A DNA stretch of 64,000 nucleotides from Sulfobacillus acidophilus (GCA_003023745.1 PXYV01000001.1:1-64000), one strand, 5' to 3'; positions 36,506 through 45,148 are shown, numbered from the stretch's first letter. The notes: generated by a model from the sequence alone, not told the origin. A program made the numbers and translations.

Positions 36506-36805
36506 CTAGAGTCGATAATAGACGGTTGTTGTAAACGAGTCGCTGGTAAAGATGGACCGAGCTCGGTCCGATAGCGACTTGTATTGCGGGTCACGCCGGA
36601 TAGATTGGGCGAGTGTCTCTAACTCACTCAGGGTCTCGAAATCCATAGTGGCTTGGAAAGCCCCAGGAGCACCAAAGGCTTGGTAATACACATCTAAGGT
36701 CTTTTGGTGAGTTTTATGAAAATACTCTTTCATCTCGGAAAATAGCTGCATCGCTTCTGAACTTTTTCCGGGTACCGCCCGAAAATCAATGGTGTAGCGG
36801 GTCAT
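36506..36805 (-). CDS. Small protein of the dimeric alpha-beta barrel (NIPSNAP/ABM-like) type
   Basis: A 99-residue cytoplasmic protein beginning MTRYTIDFRAVPGKSSEAMQ, with alternating strand/helix pattern resembling single-domain dimeric alpha-beta barrel proteins. The family match is by pattern only. No catalytic residues can be named. ATG with GGAAGGA upstream on the - strand supports translation. It stands alone between the hairpin after the solute-binding protein gene and the transposon-like remnant. Confidence 0.55.
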   Translation of the reverse strand: MTRYTIDFRAVPGKSSEAMQLFSEMKEYFHKTHQKTLDVYYQAFGAPGAFQATMDFETLSELETLAQSIRRDPQYKSLSDRARSIFTSDSFTTTVYYRL

Positions 36806-36888
36806 AACGTCCTTCCTTCCGTAACGATTAGTAATTTATGTGCTATGGCACTCAAAATCAAGGCCAACCAAAAGGCTTCGATAGTCAA

Positions 36889-37250
36889 CTACCCCCGCCT
36901 GAAAGCGGGAGCTTGTCACGACCCAATAGTCCGAGCGCATCGTTGGATGCTCCTGTCTTTTGTCGTCAGCTCTCGCGGACGTGGTGTAACATCGTGGGCG
37001 GGTTGACAACCACCCAACCATACGGGATATGCCCGCATAGCTTCTGCCGCTCGTCCTTGATTTCCAAAGTCGGCAGACATCGTGAGGCGGCTTGATCTTT
37101 TACACAGAAAAGCACTATTTTCTGCAACCCCGCAGATACAGTTGTCAAAGTGCAGAGTGGAGTGCCTTGATCAACGGTTTTCTCCTGATCAAATGATACC
37201 AGAAAGGAAGAGGGCGGCGTTCCTTCCCGGCCTAAAGCGCCGGGGTTTCC
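36889..37250. mobile_element. Candidate non-autonomous IS200/IS605-type (PATE-like) element
   Basis: Two imperfect palindromes flank about 320 bases without a gene: CCCGC-CTGAAA-GCGGG at about 36894-36909, preceded by AACTAC and followed by AGCTTGTC, and CCCGGC-CTAAAGC-GCCGGG at about 37228-37246. Such short hairpins near AACTACC and TTTCC ends resemble the subterminal palindromes recognised by TnpA of IS200/IS605 elements. No tnpA or tnpB remains between them. I call it a palindrome-associated remnant by inference; exact ends are not defined. Confidence 0.45.
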
Positions 37251-37604
37251 ACGCCGCGATATCTGATGAACGCAATCCTGTTGTTGTAGTCCCTCACTGC
37301 TATGGTAACCGTACGTAGTCGAAGAATACAGGGGGAGGTAGCAAGAAAAGCGACATTCTGTCTGGTTTCTACCCGGCCTGAGACCAACCGCGCAAAGTAA
37401 ATTGAGACAAAAGCTTTTCTGGCTGCTTAGTCCAGTCTGGCCTTTACATCAAAAAGAAGCCATTTCTTTATGCATAAAACTTCTTCATATAAAGTGTGCG
37501 GGGTTGCGTGGCGAGCTCTTTAGGAACGATTGGTAGGGCGCGATCGTCGCCGACGGTTTAGGATAACAATTACAACCATACTGGGTTGGCGACATTTTGA
37601 ACGT
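37251..37604. other. Intergenic region, nothing recognised
   Basis: About 350 bases between the palindromic element and the tRNA-Leu gene. It is locally more AT-rich (TTTCTTTATGCATAAAAC and similar) than its surroundings. No ORF with a start signal and no RNA recognised. Confidence 0.5.
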
Positions 37605-37689
37605 TGGTGTCGGGAGGGGGACTCGAACCCCCACGGGTTTCCCCATACGCCCCTCAAACGTAAGCGTCTGCCTGTTCCGCCATCCCGAC
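37605..37689 (-). tRNA. tRNA-Leu (anticodon GAG)
   Basis: The - strand folds as a class II tRNA: acceptor GTCGGGA pairs with TCCCGAC, the D-arm has GGCGGAACAGGCAGAC, anticodon loop TTGAGGG gives GAG (reads CUC/CUU), a long variable arm follows, and the T-arm is GGGGGTTCGAGTCCCCC. The 3' CCA is encoded. Length 85 bases including CCA. Confidence 0.95.
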
Positions 37690-38147
37690 AACACATCGTT
37701 AGTATAACACACAATCGATAACCACATAGCGTCTCACTGTAAATTTTCTAGGCTCTCCGTGTGCTTAGCCGAGAAGACTAAGACCCTCGAGATTGAACTT
37801 GGTCGAGGTCGTGGATCTTATCGCCCAATGGAGCAGTACACGGTCATCTACCAAGTAGCGTCGGCCAGGGTCATCGCAAGGGAGCACTGGTTTTGTAGGC
37901 GCTCTTGTGGCGATGTGCGTCGCCACAAGGGCCCCGGCAGGGGTAAGCGAATAGTGCCTGGATAGACTCCCTCGGTGCTGGAGTCAAACGCCACATTAGC
38001 GCGAGCGTTGAAGTCCGCGAAGATTTAGGCGCGGCAGGCCCCATGCAGATTGCGGATGACCATGAGTGGCGATGTGGCAAGTAATGTTGCGAAACAGGCT
38101 GGTCAGAGCATCTGACCTACAAATGCGGAAGACGTGCGGGCGCGGAT
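37690..38147. other. Intergenic region with a hairpin
   Basis: About 460 bases after the tRNA-Leu gene with no convincing gene. It includes the inverted repeat at 37904-37929. The end runs into a helix-turn-helix antitoxin-like fragment. Possibly an old integration site, because it lies between two tRNA-Leu genes and near a transposon remnant. Confidence 0.45.
37904..37929. repeat. Perfect inverted repeat (9-bp stem)
   Basis: CTTGTGGCG (37904-37912) and CGCCACAAG (37921-37929) flank an 8-base loop. No T run follows. It could be an operator or structured RNA element; function unknown. Confidence 0.55.
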
Positions 38148-38384
38148 TTGGTGCGGGAGTCTAAAGTCAGCGTGGCGGGTCTGTCTGACCTGATCGGGGT
38201 ATCGAGGCGGGCCATCAACGCGCGGCTCGACAAGCGTCGGAGTATCAGCCCTGAGATGGCTCTGCAACTTTTGCGACGCTTGGGCAATACATTGCAATTT
38301 TGGCTCGCGGATCCGATGACGGTTGATCGGACGGAGGCTTCTGGCGATCTTGGAAAGACGGCGAAACGAAATTACACAAGCTAG
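38148..38384 (+). pseudogene. HigA-type (XRE) antitoxin fragment
   Basis: A 78-codon ORF whose centre matches HigA/VapI-type antitoxin helix-turn-helix proteins: SVAGLSDLIGVSRRAINARLDKRRSISPEMAL followed by the family-typical LGNTLQFWL. The normal N-terminus (a PxHPGE-like segment) is missing, and the C-terminus after WL diverges without the usual YDLW. TTG start, no ribosome binding site and no adjacent HigB toxin. Most likely a truncated remnant, though a small DNA-binding protein cannot be excluded. Confidence 0.45.
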
Positions 38385-38529
38385 AAGTGAAGACGTGTCG
38401 CTAAAGAACCGCAAAAACAACGAAGCCCCCCGCCCTTACCGAGCCGGGTACAAATAACGCGCGGTGATCAGTCAACATAGAAACAAACGGTCTTGCCCGA
38501 TTCTAAGTTCGACATGGTCACCAGTCTTA

Positions 38530-38616
38530 TGGTGCCGAAGGTGGGACTTGAACCCACACGAGCTATTGCTCACGGCGCCCTGAACACCGCGTGTCTGCCT
38601 ATTCCACCACTTCGGC
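38530..38616 (-). tRNA. tRNA-Leu (anticodon CAG)
   Basis: Class II tRNA on the - strand: acceptor GCCGAAG pairs with CTTCGGC, anticodon loop TTCAGGG gives CAG (reads CUG), long variable arm, T-arm with GGTTCAAGTCC. CCA is encoded at 38530-38532. About 840 bases from the tRNA-Leu(GAG) gene. Confidence 0.95.
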
Positions 38617-38760
38617 ACATCGTGGAAGATCGTGTTCAGTCTATCAGCTTTGACGACTTTTATCAACCACTCCCCAGGTTCTTTAGTTGTGGTGGATAAT
38701 GCCTACGATAATGGGCACGACTAGACTGTCTAGAGATTGTAACCAAGGTGAGGGAACCCG

Positions 38761-39162
38761 GTGCCCAAAATAACCCGCCTCCAACTTAGTGTGGTCGTGA
38801 TCGTCGCGGTGCTGGTATACATGATGATTCAAGGGGTCCATAATTTTTCCAGTTATTTTGTGACGGTGCGAACCTATCGCGCCCATCTCGGCCAACTCAG
38901 GACTCAAAACGTACGAGTCGAAGGGACAGTGTTGGCGCGCTCCGTGCGATACAACCCCGAGGACGGCTCATTGCGTTTTACGCTGACATCGGGATCAGAA
39001 CAACTGAACGTTCTGTACCGGGGAATGATGCCCGATGAACGGTTTCGCGATGCTCATGCCATCGTTAAAGGGAAAATGGGTGCGAACGGTTTCTTTTACG
39101 CACAGAAGCTGGAAATACAGTGTCCCGACCATTATGCGCCCTCCCCGCGGAGAGACTCATGA
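38761..39162 (+). CDS. ccmE: Cytochrome c maturation haem chaperone CcmE, CxxxY type
   Basis: CcmE carries haem from CcmABCD to the CcmF lyase. This 133-residue protein has one N-terminal membrane anchor (about 8-24) followed by the OB-fold beta-barrel (VRVEGTVL, LNVLYRGMMPDERF, AIVKGKM). In most bacteria haem is attached to His in HxxxY. Here the motif is C121-PDH-Y125, the CxxxY form described for some archaea and Desulfovibrio. GTG start with AAGGTGAGGG upstream. First gene of a ccm operon; its stop overlaps the ccmF start. Confidence 0.88.
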   Translation: MPKITRLQLSVVVIVAVLVYMMIQGVHNFSSYFVTVRTYRAHLGQLRTQNVRVEGTVLARSVRYNPEDGSLRFTLTSGSEQLNVLYRGMMPDERFRDAHAIVKGKMGANGFFYAQKLEIQCPDHYAPSPRRDS

Positions 39163-41174
39163 CAGCTCCGATGGTCGGCGACTTCGCCTTCAAATGGGCA
39201 TTTCTTATGGCTATTTACGCGTCGATGGCGGGCCTTTGGGCTTGTCAGCGCCGATCGTCGCTGCGCTTACAGCAGAGTGTGCGGGGGGCGATTATAGCAC
39301 TCGCCGTGAGTTTGAGCACAGCGGTTTTGATTTTGGAACATCTTTTCGTGGCTGGAGATTACGCTGTTCGCGCGGTTTACGACCACACTGACAGAACCTT
39401 GCCGCTCCTCTATAAAATGGCGGCCCTATGGGGTGGGGACTGTGGCTCTGTGTTGTTTTGGGCTTGGATTTTGTCGCTTTACCTGGCCTTTATCGCGGCG
39501 CGTGCGACAGTTGCACCGCGATTATTGACCTCGACTGTGCTGGCCGTGGCGACACCTTTGGAGATCTTCTTTACCGGACTCTTGATATGGGTGGTGAATC
39601 CATTTGCTACCGTTTGGCCGCATGCCGTAAACGGTGCGGGATTAGACCCCTTGCTGCGAAACCCGGTCATGCTTGTTCACCCCCCCGCCATGTACACGGG
39701 TCTGATAGGAATGGTGATTCCGCTCGCGTATTTGCTATCGGGGTTGTTGCGCCGACTGCCTTGGCCGCAGTGGATTGGGGCGGTTCGTGTCTGGATGCTG
39801 TTTTCGTGGCTATGGCTGAGCGCTGCACTCATTTTGGGAGGCATGTGGGCGTACTTGGAATTGGGATGGGGAGGCTACTGGGAGTGGGATCCGGTAGAAA
39901 ATGCGGCGCTGTTGCCGTGGCTGACGGCGACGGCGTGCTTGCATGCACTGCAAGTGGAGGAGCGTCGCGGACAACATCGGTGGTGGACCGCACTATTGGC
40001 GGCGGCGACATTTCTCTTGACATTAATTGGCACCTACATCACCCGCAGTGGGGTGCTGAAGAATTCAGTGCACGCATTTACGGGCACGGGCATCGGATCG
40101 TATTTTGCGGGGCTCTTTTTGGTCAGCCTCGTTACAATCGCAGTGATCTTTGTCATGCGCCGGGATATGCTTGACGACCGCGGTCCCGCCCAAGTTGACG
40201 GCATGGCCAAAGAATCAGTCTATCGATTGCTGGAAACCACGATTGTGATCATGGCTGCCCTGGTGCTGGCGGGGACCTTCTATCCCGTCATTACCCAAAC
40301 GCTGTCGCATCAAACGATAATTTTGCGGCAAGGCTTTTTTAATCAATCGGTAAGCCCTCTGTTTTTACTCATCATCGGGCTCATGGGAATAGCCCCGATC
40401 ATGTCGTGGCAGCAGAATTCTTGGCCCGTGCTGACAGCTCAAACGGGATCGCTGGCCGCGTCGGGGCTGGTCGGTGTGGCTGTGGCCTTCTTAGGAGGGG
40501 ATCGCACGCCGCTTTCCTTAGTGGGCGTGTTTGTCATCACGACAGCCCTGGCCTCGATGTTGCGCGAATTTTACCGAGCGGGTCGGGCACGATCGGTCGG
40601 GCTCGGATTCTGGCAAGGACTTTGGTCTGCCTTCGTGGCCCATCGCCGCCGTTATGGGGGCTATATGGCACATCTGGCTTTTTTGCTGGTGGCTCTAGGC
40701 GTGCTGGGCTCTCATACCAACGCGCTGGCGCTGACCCGAACGTTGAGGCCCGGACAATTCATTACGGTCGCTGGCTATCGCTTGTACTATCGCGGAATAG
40801 CGAGTCGGCCTAGGTTTTCGGGGTTAAGCACTCAAGCTGTTCTGGTTGTTTCGTATCACGGACGCAGTTGGATTTCGCGGCCTGGGCTCGCGTTTTATGC
40901 CGGTTCGGCTGCGCCTGTGGCGGATCCCAGTATTCACGAGGGGTTTATGCAAGACTTGTATGTTGTTGTGGACGCCATCAGCGCTCACCAGGCGGTTTTA
41001 CTTCACGTAATGATTAATCCATGCGTATTGTGGATTTGGTCTGGCTTGCCGCTTTTGGTGGCAGGCGCTGGATTAGCTTTGAGCGGCCGACGGTCAGCAC
41101 GGCTTTCTATTGTGCATGATCACGCCTTGGGGCCGACCACGCACGATACCCCAATAGGAAGTGACGGATTATGA
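39159..41174 (+). CDS. ccmF: Cytochrome c haem lyase subunit CcmF
   Basis: Polytopic membrane protein (671 residues) of the haem handling family that attaches haem to apocytochrome c. The WWD domain is WGGYWEWDPVENAALLPW near residues 230-247, and the flanking His residues include HPPAMYTG before it. About 13-15 hydrophobic helices. ATG 39159 overlaps the ccmE stop (ATGA) and has GGAGAG upstream; the frame is open 13 codons earlier but that start is inside ccmE. It ends overlapping a small zinc-ribbon gene. Confidence 0.92.
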   Translation: MTAPMVGDFAFKWAFLMAIYASMAGLWACQRRSSLRLQQSVRGAIIALAVSLSTAVLILEHLFVAGDYAVRAVYDHTDRTLPLLYKMAALWGGDCGSVLFWAWILSLYLAFIAARATVAPRLLTSTVLAVATPLEIFFTGLLIWVVNPFATVWPHAVNGAGLDPLLRNPVMLVHPPAMYTGLIGMVIPLAYLLSGLLRRLPWPQWIGAVRVWMLFSWLWLSAALILGGMWAYLELGWGGYWEWDPVENAALLPWLTATACLHALQVEERRGQHRWWTALLAAATFLLTLIGTYITRSGVLKNSVHAFTGTGIGSYFAGLFLVSLVTIAVIFVMRRDMLDDRGPAQVDGMAKESVYRLLETTIVIMAALVLAGTFYPVITQTLSHQTIILRQGFFNQSVSPLFLLIIGLMGIAPIMSWQQNSWPVLTAQTGSLAASGLVGVAVAFLGGDRTPLSLVGVFVITTALASMLREFYRAGRARSVGLGFWQGLWSAFVAHRRRYGGYMAHLAFLLVALGVLGSHTNALALTRTLRPGQFITVAGYRLYYRGIASRPRFSGLSTQAVLVVSYHGRSWISRPGLAFYAGSAAPVADPSIHEGFMQDLYVVVDAISAHQAVLLHVMINPCVLWIWSGLPLLVAGAGLALSGRRSARLSIVHDHALGPTTHDTPIGSDGL

Positions 41175-41410
41175 TGCTGACCATGACGGGCCTCTTAACA
41201 GCCGCGGTGTTGGCATTAGTTGGCGCTCCCTGGAAGGGGAGGATTCACGGCTCTCCTCCTCAGACCCGGAAAGTCGCGGTGGACCTCGACCAGATTGATG
41301 ATTTCGTGCGCGCACATTTTTGTATGTACTGTGGAGCACGGCGCCGGGCCGAGCGTGCCGAGTGCTCCCAGTGCGGCTGGCGTGATCCGGACAGCAGGAG
41401 CGAACGATGA
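41171..41410 (+). CDS. Small membrane-anchored zinc-ribbon protein in the ccm operon
   Basis: A 79-residue protein with a hydrophobic N-terminus (about 2-19) and a C-terminal zinc ribbon, CMYCG and CSQCG. The start overlaps ccmF's stop and the end overlaps the next gene, so it is embedded in the ccm operon. It is not CcmH or CcmG: it lacks the LRCxxCQ motif and any thioredoxin WCxxC. A zinc-binding, thiol-exchange or assembly role in the pathway is a guess from position. Confidence 0.6.
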   Translation: MMLTMTGLLTAAVLALVGAPWKGRIHGSPPQTRKVAVDLDQIDDFVRAHFCMYCGARRRAERAECSQCGWRDPDSRSER

Positions 41411-42216
41411 GGCGTGTTGTGAAGCTCGCCGTCGTGATACTAGCGCTAACCCTGAGTTGTCCTGCTCGGGCCATGCAGGTGAGGGTTGGGAGTCGGCCGA
41501 CGGTTCGGGTGGAAATGCTGATCATTATTCCCCGACAGCACTGCTGGGCAGTCTTTGAGCAAGCGGTACTGACACACCATCACCCCGATCGTCTTGCCGT
41601 TGGTGTTCTTGCACACGCCCAGCGGCTGGTGGTGGACGGCGCCCGTCGACTGGGTCAGACGTCGACGGCGGTGAAAGTCATGACGCGTGCACAATACCTG
41701 GGTTTTCAATATGTAGTGACGCGTCGGGGACGACGACAAACGCTCAGTATTATAAATCCCCAATCCGTTGCAACCATGCTGGTTTTGGTTCCGCCTACCG
41801 TTTCGTTGTCACAATCCGACAATCCGATCATGTCTCGCGTTGGATTGGGAAGAATTCCGGGGATGCCAAACAGCCCCATCTTTGACGAGTACGCGACGCA
41901 TGATCTGCAAAGCGGCCAAACTGTGCCGTTGGTTTTTGGCCCACCGCCCGCCGTTTCGAGTGGATTGAAGCACGCGTTGACAGGACGGATCCTCGAGGTG
42001 CTGACTTTGCTCGTGTTGGCGATCACTATTGCAGTGGCTTTGTTTACAAAAGGAGATGAGATGGTGGACAACGATGGGCTCAGTGAGGAGTGGTACGAAC
42101 TGGCAGCGTTAGTAACGCGGTGGACCCAGGGAGAGATAAGCGCGGAACAGTATCGTCTCCGCCGGGATAGCATTGTGCAACGGTTGCGAAGTCACGGTGA
42201 GATTAGCGATGGGTAA
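41407..42216 (+). CDS. Secreted/membrane protein of unknown function in the ccm operon
   Basis: A 269-residue protein with a signal peptide (MRRVVKLAVVILALTLSC, then PARA), an extracytoplasmic domain of about 170 residues predicted beta-rich, one transmembrane helix (about 197-217) and a short C-terminal cytoplasmic tail with a SHOCT/CcmI-like acidic-basic pattern (GEISAEQYRLRRDSI). Only one Cys remains in the mature external part (PRQHCW). It overlaps both neighbours, so it belongs to the ccm transcript. It may replace missing CcmG/H/I functions, but no motif proves that. Confidence 0.55.
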   Translation: MRRVVKLAVVILALTLSCPARAMQVRVGSRPTVRVEMLIIIPRQHCWAVFEQAVLTHHHPDRLAVGVLAHAQRLVVDGARRLGQTSTAVKVMTRAQYLGFQYVVTRRGRRQTLSIINPQSVATMLVLVPPTVSLSQSDNPIMSRVGLGRIPGMPNSPIFDEYATHDLQSGQTVPLVFGPPPAVSSGLKHALTGRILEVLTLLVLAITIAVALFTKGDEMVDNDGLSEEWYELAALVTRWTQGEISAEQYRLRRDSIVQRLRSHGEISDG

Positions 42217-42901
42217 CGAGGTAATAGTGGTTTGCCGAAACCTAGAAAAACGGCTAGGTTCTCGGCGAATTCTGGCGAGTCTCAATCTGGTTCTGCATCG
42301 TGGAACGGCCCTGGCGGTCACGGGCGGCAATGGGGTCGGGAAGTCGACGCTTTTGCGTGTGATCGCGAGCGCGTGGGGGCGGTCCGGCGGCGTTCTAGAA
42401 CGCTTTGGCCAGGTGGTCGCGGTGAGCGGCGAACCAGACGTACGCATCGGTTATGTGGGGCATCAGTCGCTGTTGTATCCATCGTTGACGCTTTATGAGA
42501 ACCTCGCCCTCTATGGTCGTTTGCTGAAGCTGCCTGACTTGGGGCAGCGCCTCAATCAAGTTATCTCCCAACTGCAGTTAACCTGCTACGCGCATGACGT
42601 GGTGGGTTCGTACTCGCGGGGGACCCTGCAGCGGGCGGCTTTAGCCCGTTTATTCATGTCACCGGCTGAGCTTTGGGTGATGGATGAACCCTTTACTGGA
42701 TTGGACTGCGGCGGTCAACAGATCGTGACTGAAATGATGCTGGAGGCAAAGCGCCAAGGGAAGACGATCGTGCTTACCAGCCATCAACTGCCGGAAGTAC
42801 AAGGAATTGTTGATGCGGTGGCGGAGTTGAAGGGTGGTCGTTTTGCCCGCTGGTGGCGTGTAGACGGGCCTGCGATTTTGAAGAACGAGGTCACTCTTTA
42901 G
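42209..42901 (+). CDS. ccmA: ABC transporter ATPase CcmA
   Basis: Cytoplasmic ATPase of the CcmABCD complex, which releases haem-loaded CcmE. Walker A is GGNGVGKST (about 40-48), the signature motif is the variant SYSRGTLQR, and Walker B is LWVMDEPFTGLD. ATG 42209 overlaps the upstream gene by eight bases; the ORF opens 12 codons earlier without support. The 230 residues match CcmA. Followed directly by ccmB. Confidence 0.85.
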   Translation: MGNEVIVVCRNLEKRLGSRRILASLNLVLHRGTALAVTGGNGVGKSTLLRVIASAWGRSGGVLERFGQVVAVSGEPDVRIGYVGHQSLLYPSLTLYENLALYGRLLKLPDLGQRLNQVISQLQLTCYAHDVVGSYSRGTLQRAALARLFMSPAELWVMDEPFTGLDCGGQQIVTEMMLEAKRQGKTIVLTSHQLPEVQGIVDAVAELKGGRFARWWRVDGPAILKNEVTL

Positions 42902-43570
42902 ATGGCGTCGATGCGAAAATGGGTGCTGGTGGTCGTGAAAGACTTACAGATTGAATGGCGGCGCAAGGACTTTGGGGCTGCAACGGTAGGGCTGGGGATC
43001 ATGGCCGTGGTGGTGTTTCGAGTCACCCTAGGGGCGACGACCCGGTTAGGGCCCGCCTTGGCGTCGGCCATGCTTTGGATAGATTGCGCATACGTGGGCA
43101 TAATAACGATCACTCGCATCTATGCACGTGAAGTTCCTGAAAATGCCATGCTTGGGCTGGGTCTCATGCCTGGAGGGCGCATTGCCATTTTTTTAGCAAA
43201 AGTTTTCTTAGCCCTCATGTTTTTGCAATGCAATCAGATACTGGTGCTGACGTTGATCGGACACGGATTGCTGTTGCAAGCGCTGAACCGAGCGGTCTGG
43301 TTTGAACTGATACTGCTCCTTGGCGGATTGGGGATCGCTTTAGTCGGAACATTCGTGTCCGCGGTTGGGTTCAATGTGGCCGGCGATGATGTTGTCACTC
43401 CCTTGCTGGCTGCGCTTTTGCCGCTACCCGTTTTGATTTGCGCTGCACAGTCGACTGCCGATCTGTGGTTGGGGAAACACCTGGGGCTTTGGCTTCAAGG
43501 ACTGATTGGATACGATGTGGTCTTTCTTGTGTTGCCGATGGCGTTACACGAATTTGTCTGGGAGGTGTAA
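42902..43570 (+). CDS. ccmB: Haem exporter membrane subunit CcmB
   Basis: A 222-residue polytopic membrane protein with about six helices and the CcmB-typical N-terminus VVVKDLQIEWRRKD. It pairs with CcmA and CcmC in the haem-handling complex. ATG start directly after the ccmA TAG. Sequence motifs outside the start are weak, so the call rests on the N-terminal signature, topology and position between ccmA and ccmC. Confidence 0.82.
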   Translation: MASMRKWVLVVVKDLQIEWRRKDFGAATVGLGIMAVVVFRVTLGATTRLGPALASAMLWIDCAYVGIITITRIYAREVPENAMLGLGLMPGGRIAIFLAKVFLALMFLQCNQILVLTLIGHGLLLQALNRAVWFELILLLGGLGIALVGTFVSAVGFNVAGDDVVTPLLAALLPLPVLICAAQSTADLWLGKHLGLWLQGLIGYDVVFLVLPMALHEFVWEV

Positions 43571-43572
43571 GC

Positions 43573-44253
43573 GTGCAAAAGGCAGCAGGTTGGGCTGTAG
43601 CGATAGTTTGTCCGGTGATGATACTAGCTTTATATCTAAACTTTCTCGGTGCCCCAGACGACGCGGTTTTGGGCCCCAGTCAGCGAATCTTCTACATTCA
43701 CATGGGTGCTGCAGTGACGGCGGCTGTAGCGTTCACAGTCACATTCGCGGCCAGCCTTGCGTATCTCGCCACAAGGCGGCAACGGTGGGATGTATTGGCG
43801 GCGGCATCGGCCGAAGTGGGGATCGTTTTTACGGCGATGGTGCTCGTGACGGGAATACTGTGGGGACGGGTTGCCTGGGGAGTGTGGTGGACCTGGGATC
43901 CGCGTCTGACCACTACGCTCATGCTGTGGGCCTTGTATGGGGGCTATCTCATTGTCCGAGACGCTGTGGACAACAGCGACCGTCGCGCGCGAATATCTGC
44001 GGTATTGGCGCTGGTTGCTTACGTTGACGTGCCGCTCGACTATATGACGATCCGTTGGTGGAATTCGGTGCATCCGCTGGTGATTACGAACCATGGCCTC
44101 GCCGTGGCGCCCAGTATGGCGGTCGCGATGTTCATGTCGATGGCGGCGATGTTAGGTGTGTATGGAGTGTGGCTGGCCCTAAGGATGCGCTTAATGGCCG
44201 TGGAGCTAGGTATTGAAGAAGCGAAGGCGGTTTGGCAAAACCGGGGAATCTGA
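43573..44253 (+). CDS. ccmC: Cytochrome c haem handling protein CcmC
   Basis: A 226-residue, six-helix membrane protein that loads haem onto CcmE. The WWD motif reads WGVWWTWDPRLT (about 98-109), with conserved His residues in FYIHMG and VHPLVI. GTG 43573 with GGAGGTG upstream is chosen; the frame opens much earlier inside ccmB. Two bases separate it from ccmB. Confidence 0.92.
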   Translation: MQKAAGWAVAIVCPVMILALYLNFLGAPDDAVLGPSQRIFYIHMGAAVTAAVAFTVTFAASLAYLATRRQRWDVLAAASAEVGIVFTAMVLVTGILWGRVAWGVWWTWDPRLTTTLMLWALYGGYLIVRDAVDNSDRRARISAVLALVAYVDVPLDYMTIRWWNSVHPLVITNHGLAVAPSMAVAMFMSMAAMLGVYGVWLALRMRLMAVELGIEEAKAVWQNRGI

Positions 44254-44275
44254 ACATACGAAGGAGAGACGGCCG

Positions 44276-44485
44276 ATGAGTTCGTGGGAACACGTAGACT
44301 TGCAATATCTGTTTTACGGATATAGTGCGGCATGGGTGATGATGTGCACTTTCCTGGTACGCATGGACCGGCGCACACGCCGCTTAACACGGGACTTGTC
44401 CGTTCTCCAACAGGCGTTGACCGAGTCTGACCCGACAACCTGGTCATCCTCCCGGGACCAAACGTGGCCGGGACCCAGCGTGTAA
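44276..44485 (+). CDS. ccmD: CcmD-like small membrane protein
   Basis: A 69-residue protein with one hydrophobic helix (about 11-28, YLFYGYSAAWVMMCTFLV) and a charged C-terminal coil. This topology and the position after ccmC fit CcmD, which stabilises the CcmABC-CcmE complex. ATG with GAAGGAGAG upstream. CcmD sequences diverge strongly, so the assignment is mainly by context. Confidence 0.65.
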   Translation: MSSWEHVDLQYLFYGYSAAWVMMCTFLVRMDRRTRRLTRDLSVLQQALTESDPTTWSSSRDQTWPGPSV

Positions 44486-44755
44486 AAACGCTTGGGGAAG
44501 TGATATGCTGTTTCTTGGGCGACCGTGCACCCATAAAAGTCGGGGCGGGTTGGAGGACAGCGGACAGTGTTGGCGATGCTGAGACCATGTTAGTCGGGCG
44601 CCGGCGGGGAACGTGGGGCCGCCGAACGCACGAGAGGACGGCAGCGTGCCCGCTTTAAGGGGCGGGGACGCTCTTTTGTTTTACAACGGTGGTTGTTTGG
44701 ATTGCTGACAGGTCTGCCCCGCTTGCCATATGATATTACGCGAGGAGGGACTACG

Positions 44756-45148
44756 GTGATTCGTGTGTTGGTGGCCAAACCGGGATTGGATGGCCACGAC
44801 CGGGGAGCTAAGGTGATTGCCCGGGCTCTGCGGGACGGTGGCATGGAAGTCGTCTACACGGGACTTCATCAGACTCCTGAGCAAATTGTTGATGCGGCGC
44901 TGCAGGAGGATGTGGATGTGCTGGCATTGTCCATTCTTTCGGGGGCTCACCCGACGCTGGTGCCGCGGATTATGGAATTGGTGAAGCAAAATCATATGGA
45001 TGACATGCTCGTCCTGCTGGGGGGCATTATTCCGGATGACGATGTCGAGCCTATGCTGCAAACGGGGGTCGCGCGAGTTTTTGGTCCGGGCACGGATACC
45101 AAAGATATTGTCGACTATATCCGGGAACATGTGAGAGACCATGACTGA
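44756..45148 (+). CDS. Methylmalonyl-CoA mutase, B12-binding small subunit
   Basis: A 130-residue cobalamin-binding domain with the DxHxxG motif at D12-G-H14-DRG17, whose His ligates cobalt, and later GG in [10 protein letters not shown]. It provides the AdoCbl-binding half of a split methylmalonyl-CoA mutase; the large subunit is probably the gene at 2861-4507. GTG start with GAGGAGGGA upstream. It overlaps meaB by eight bases, the chaperone of the same enzyme. Confidence 0.9.
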   Translation: MIRVLVAKPGLDGHDRGAKVIARALRDGGMEVVYTGLHQTPEQIVDAALQEDVDVLALSILSGAHPTLVPRIMELVKQNHMDDMLVLLGGIIPDDDVEPMLQTGVARVFGPGTDTKDIVDYIREHVRDHD

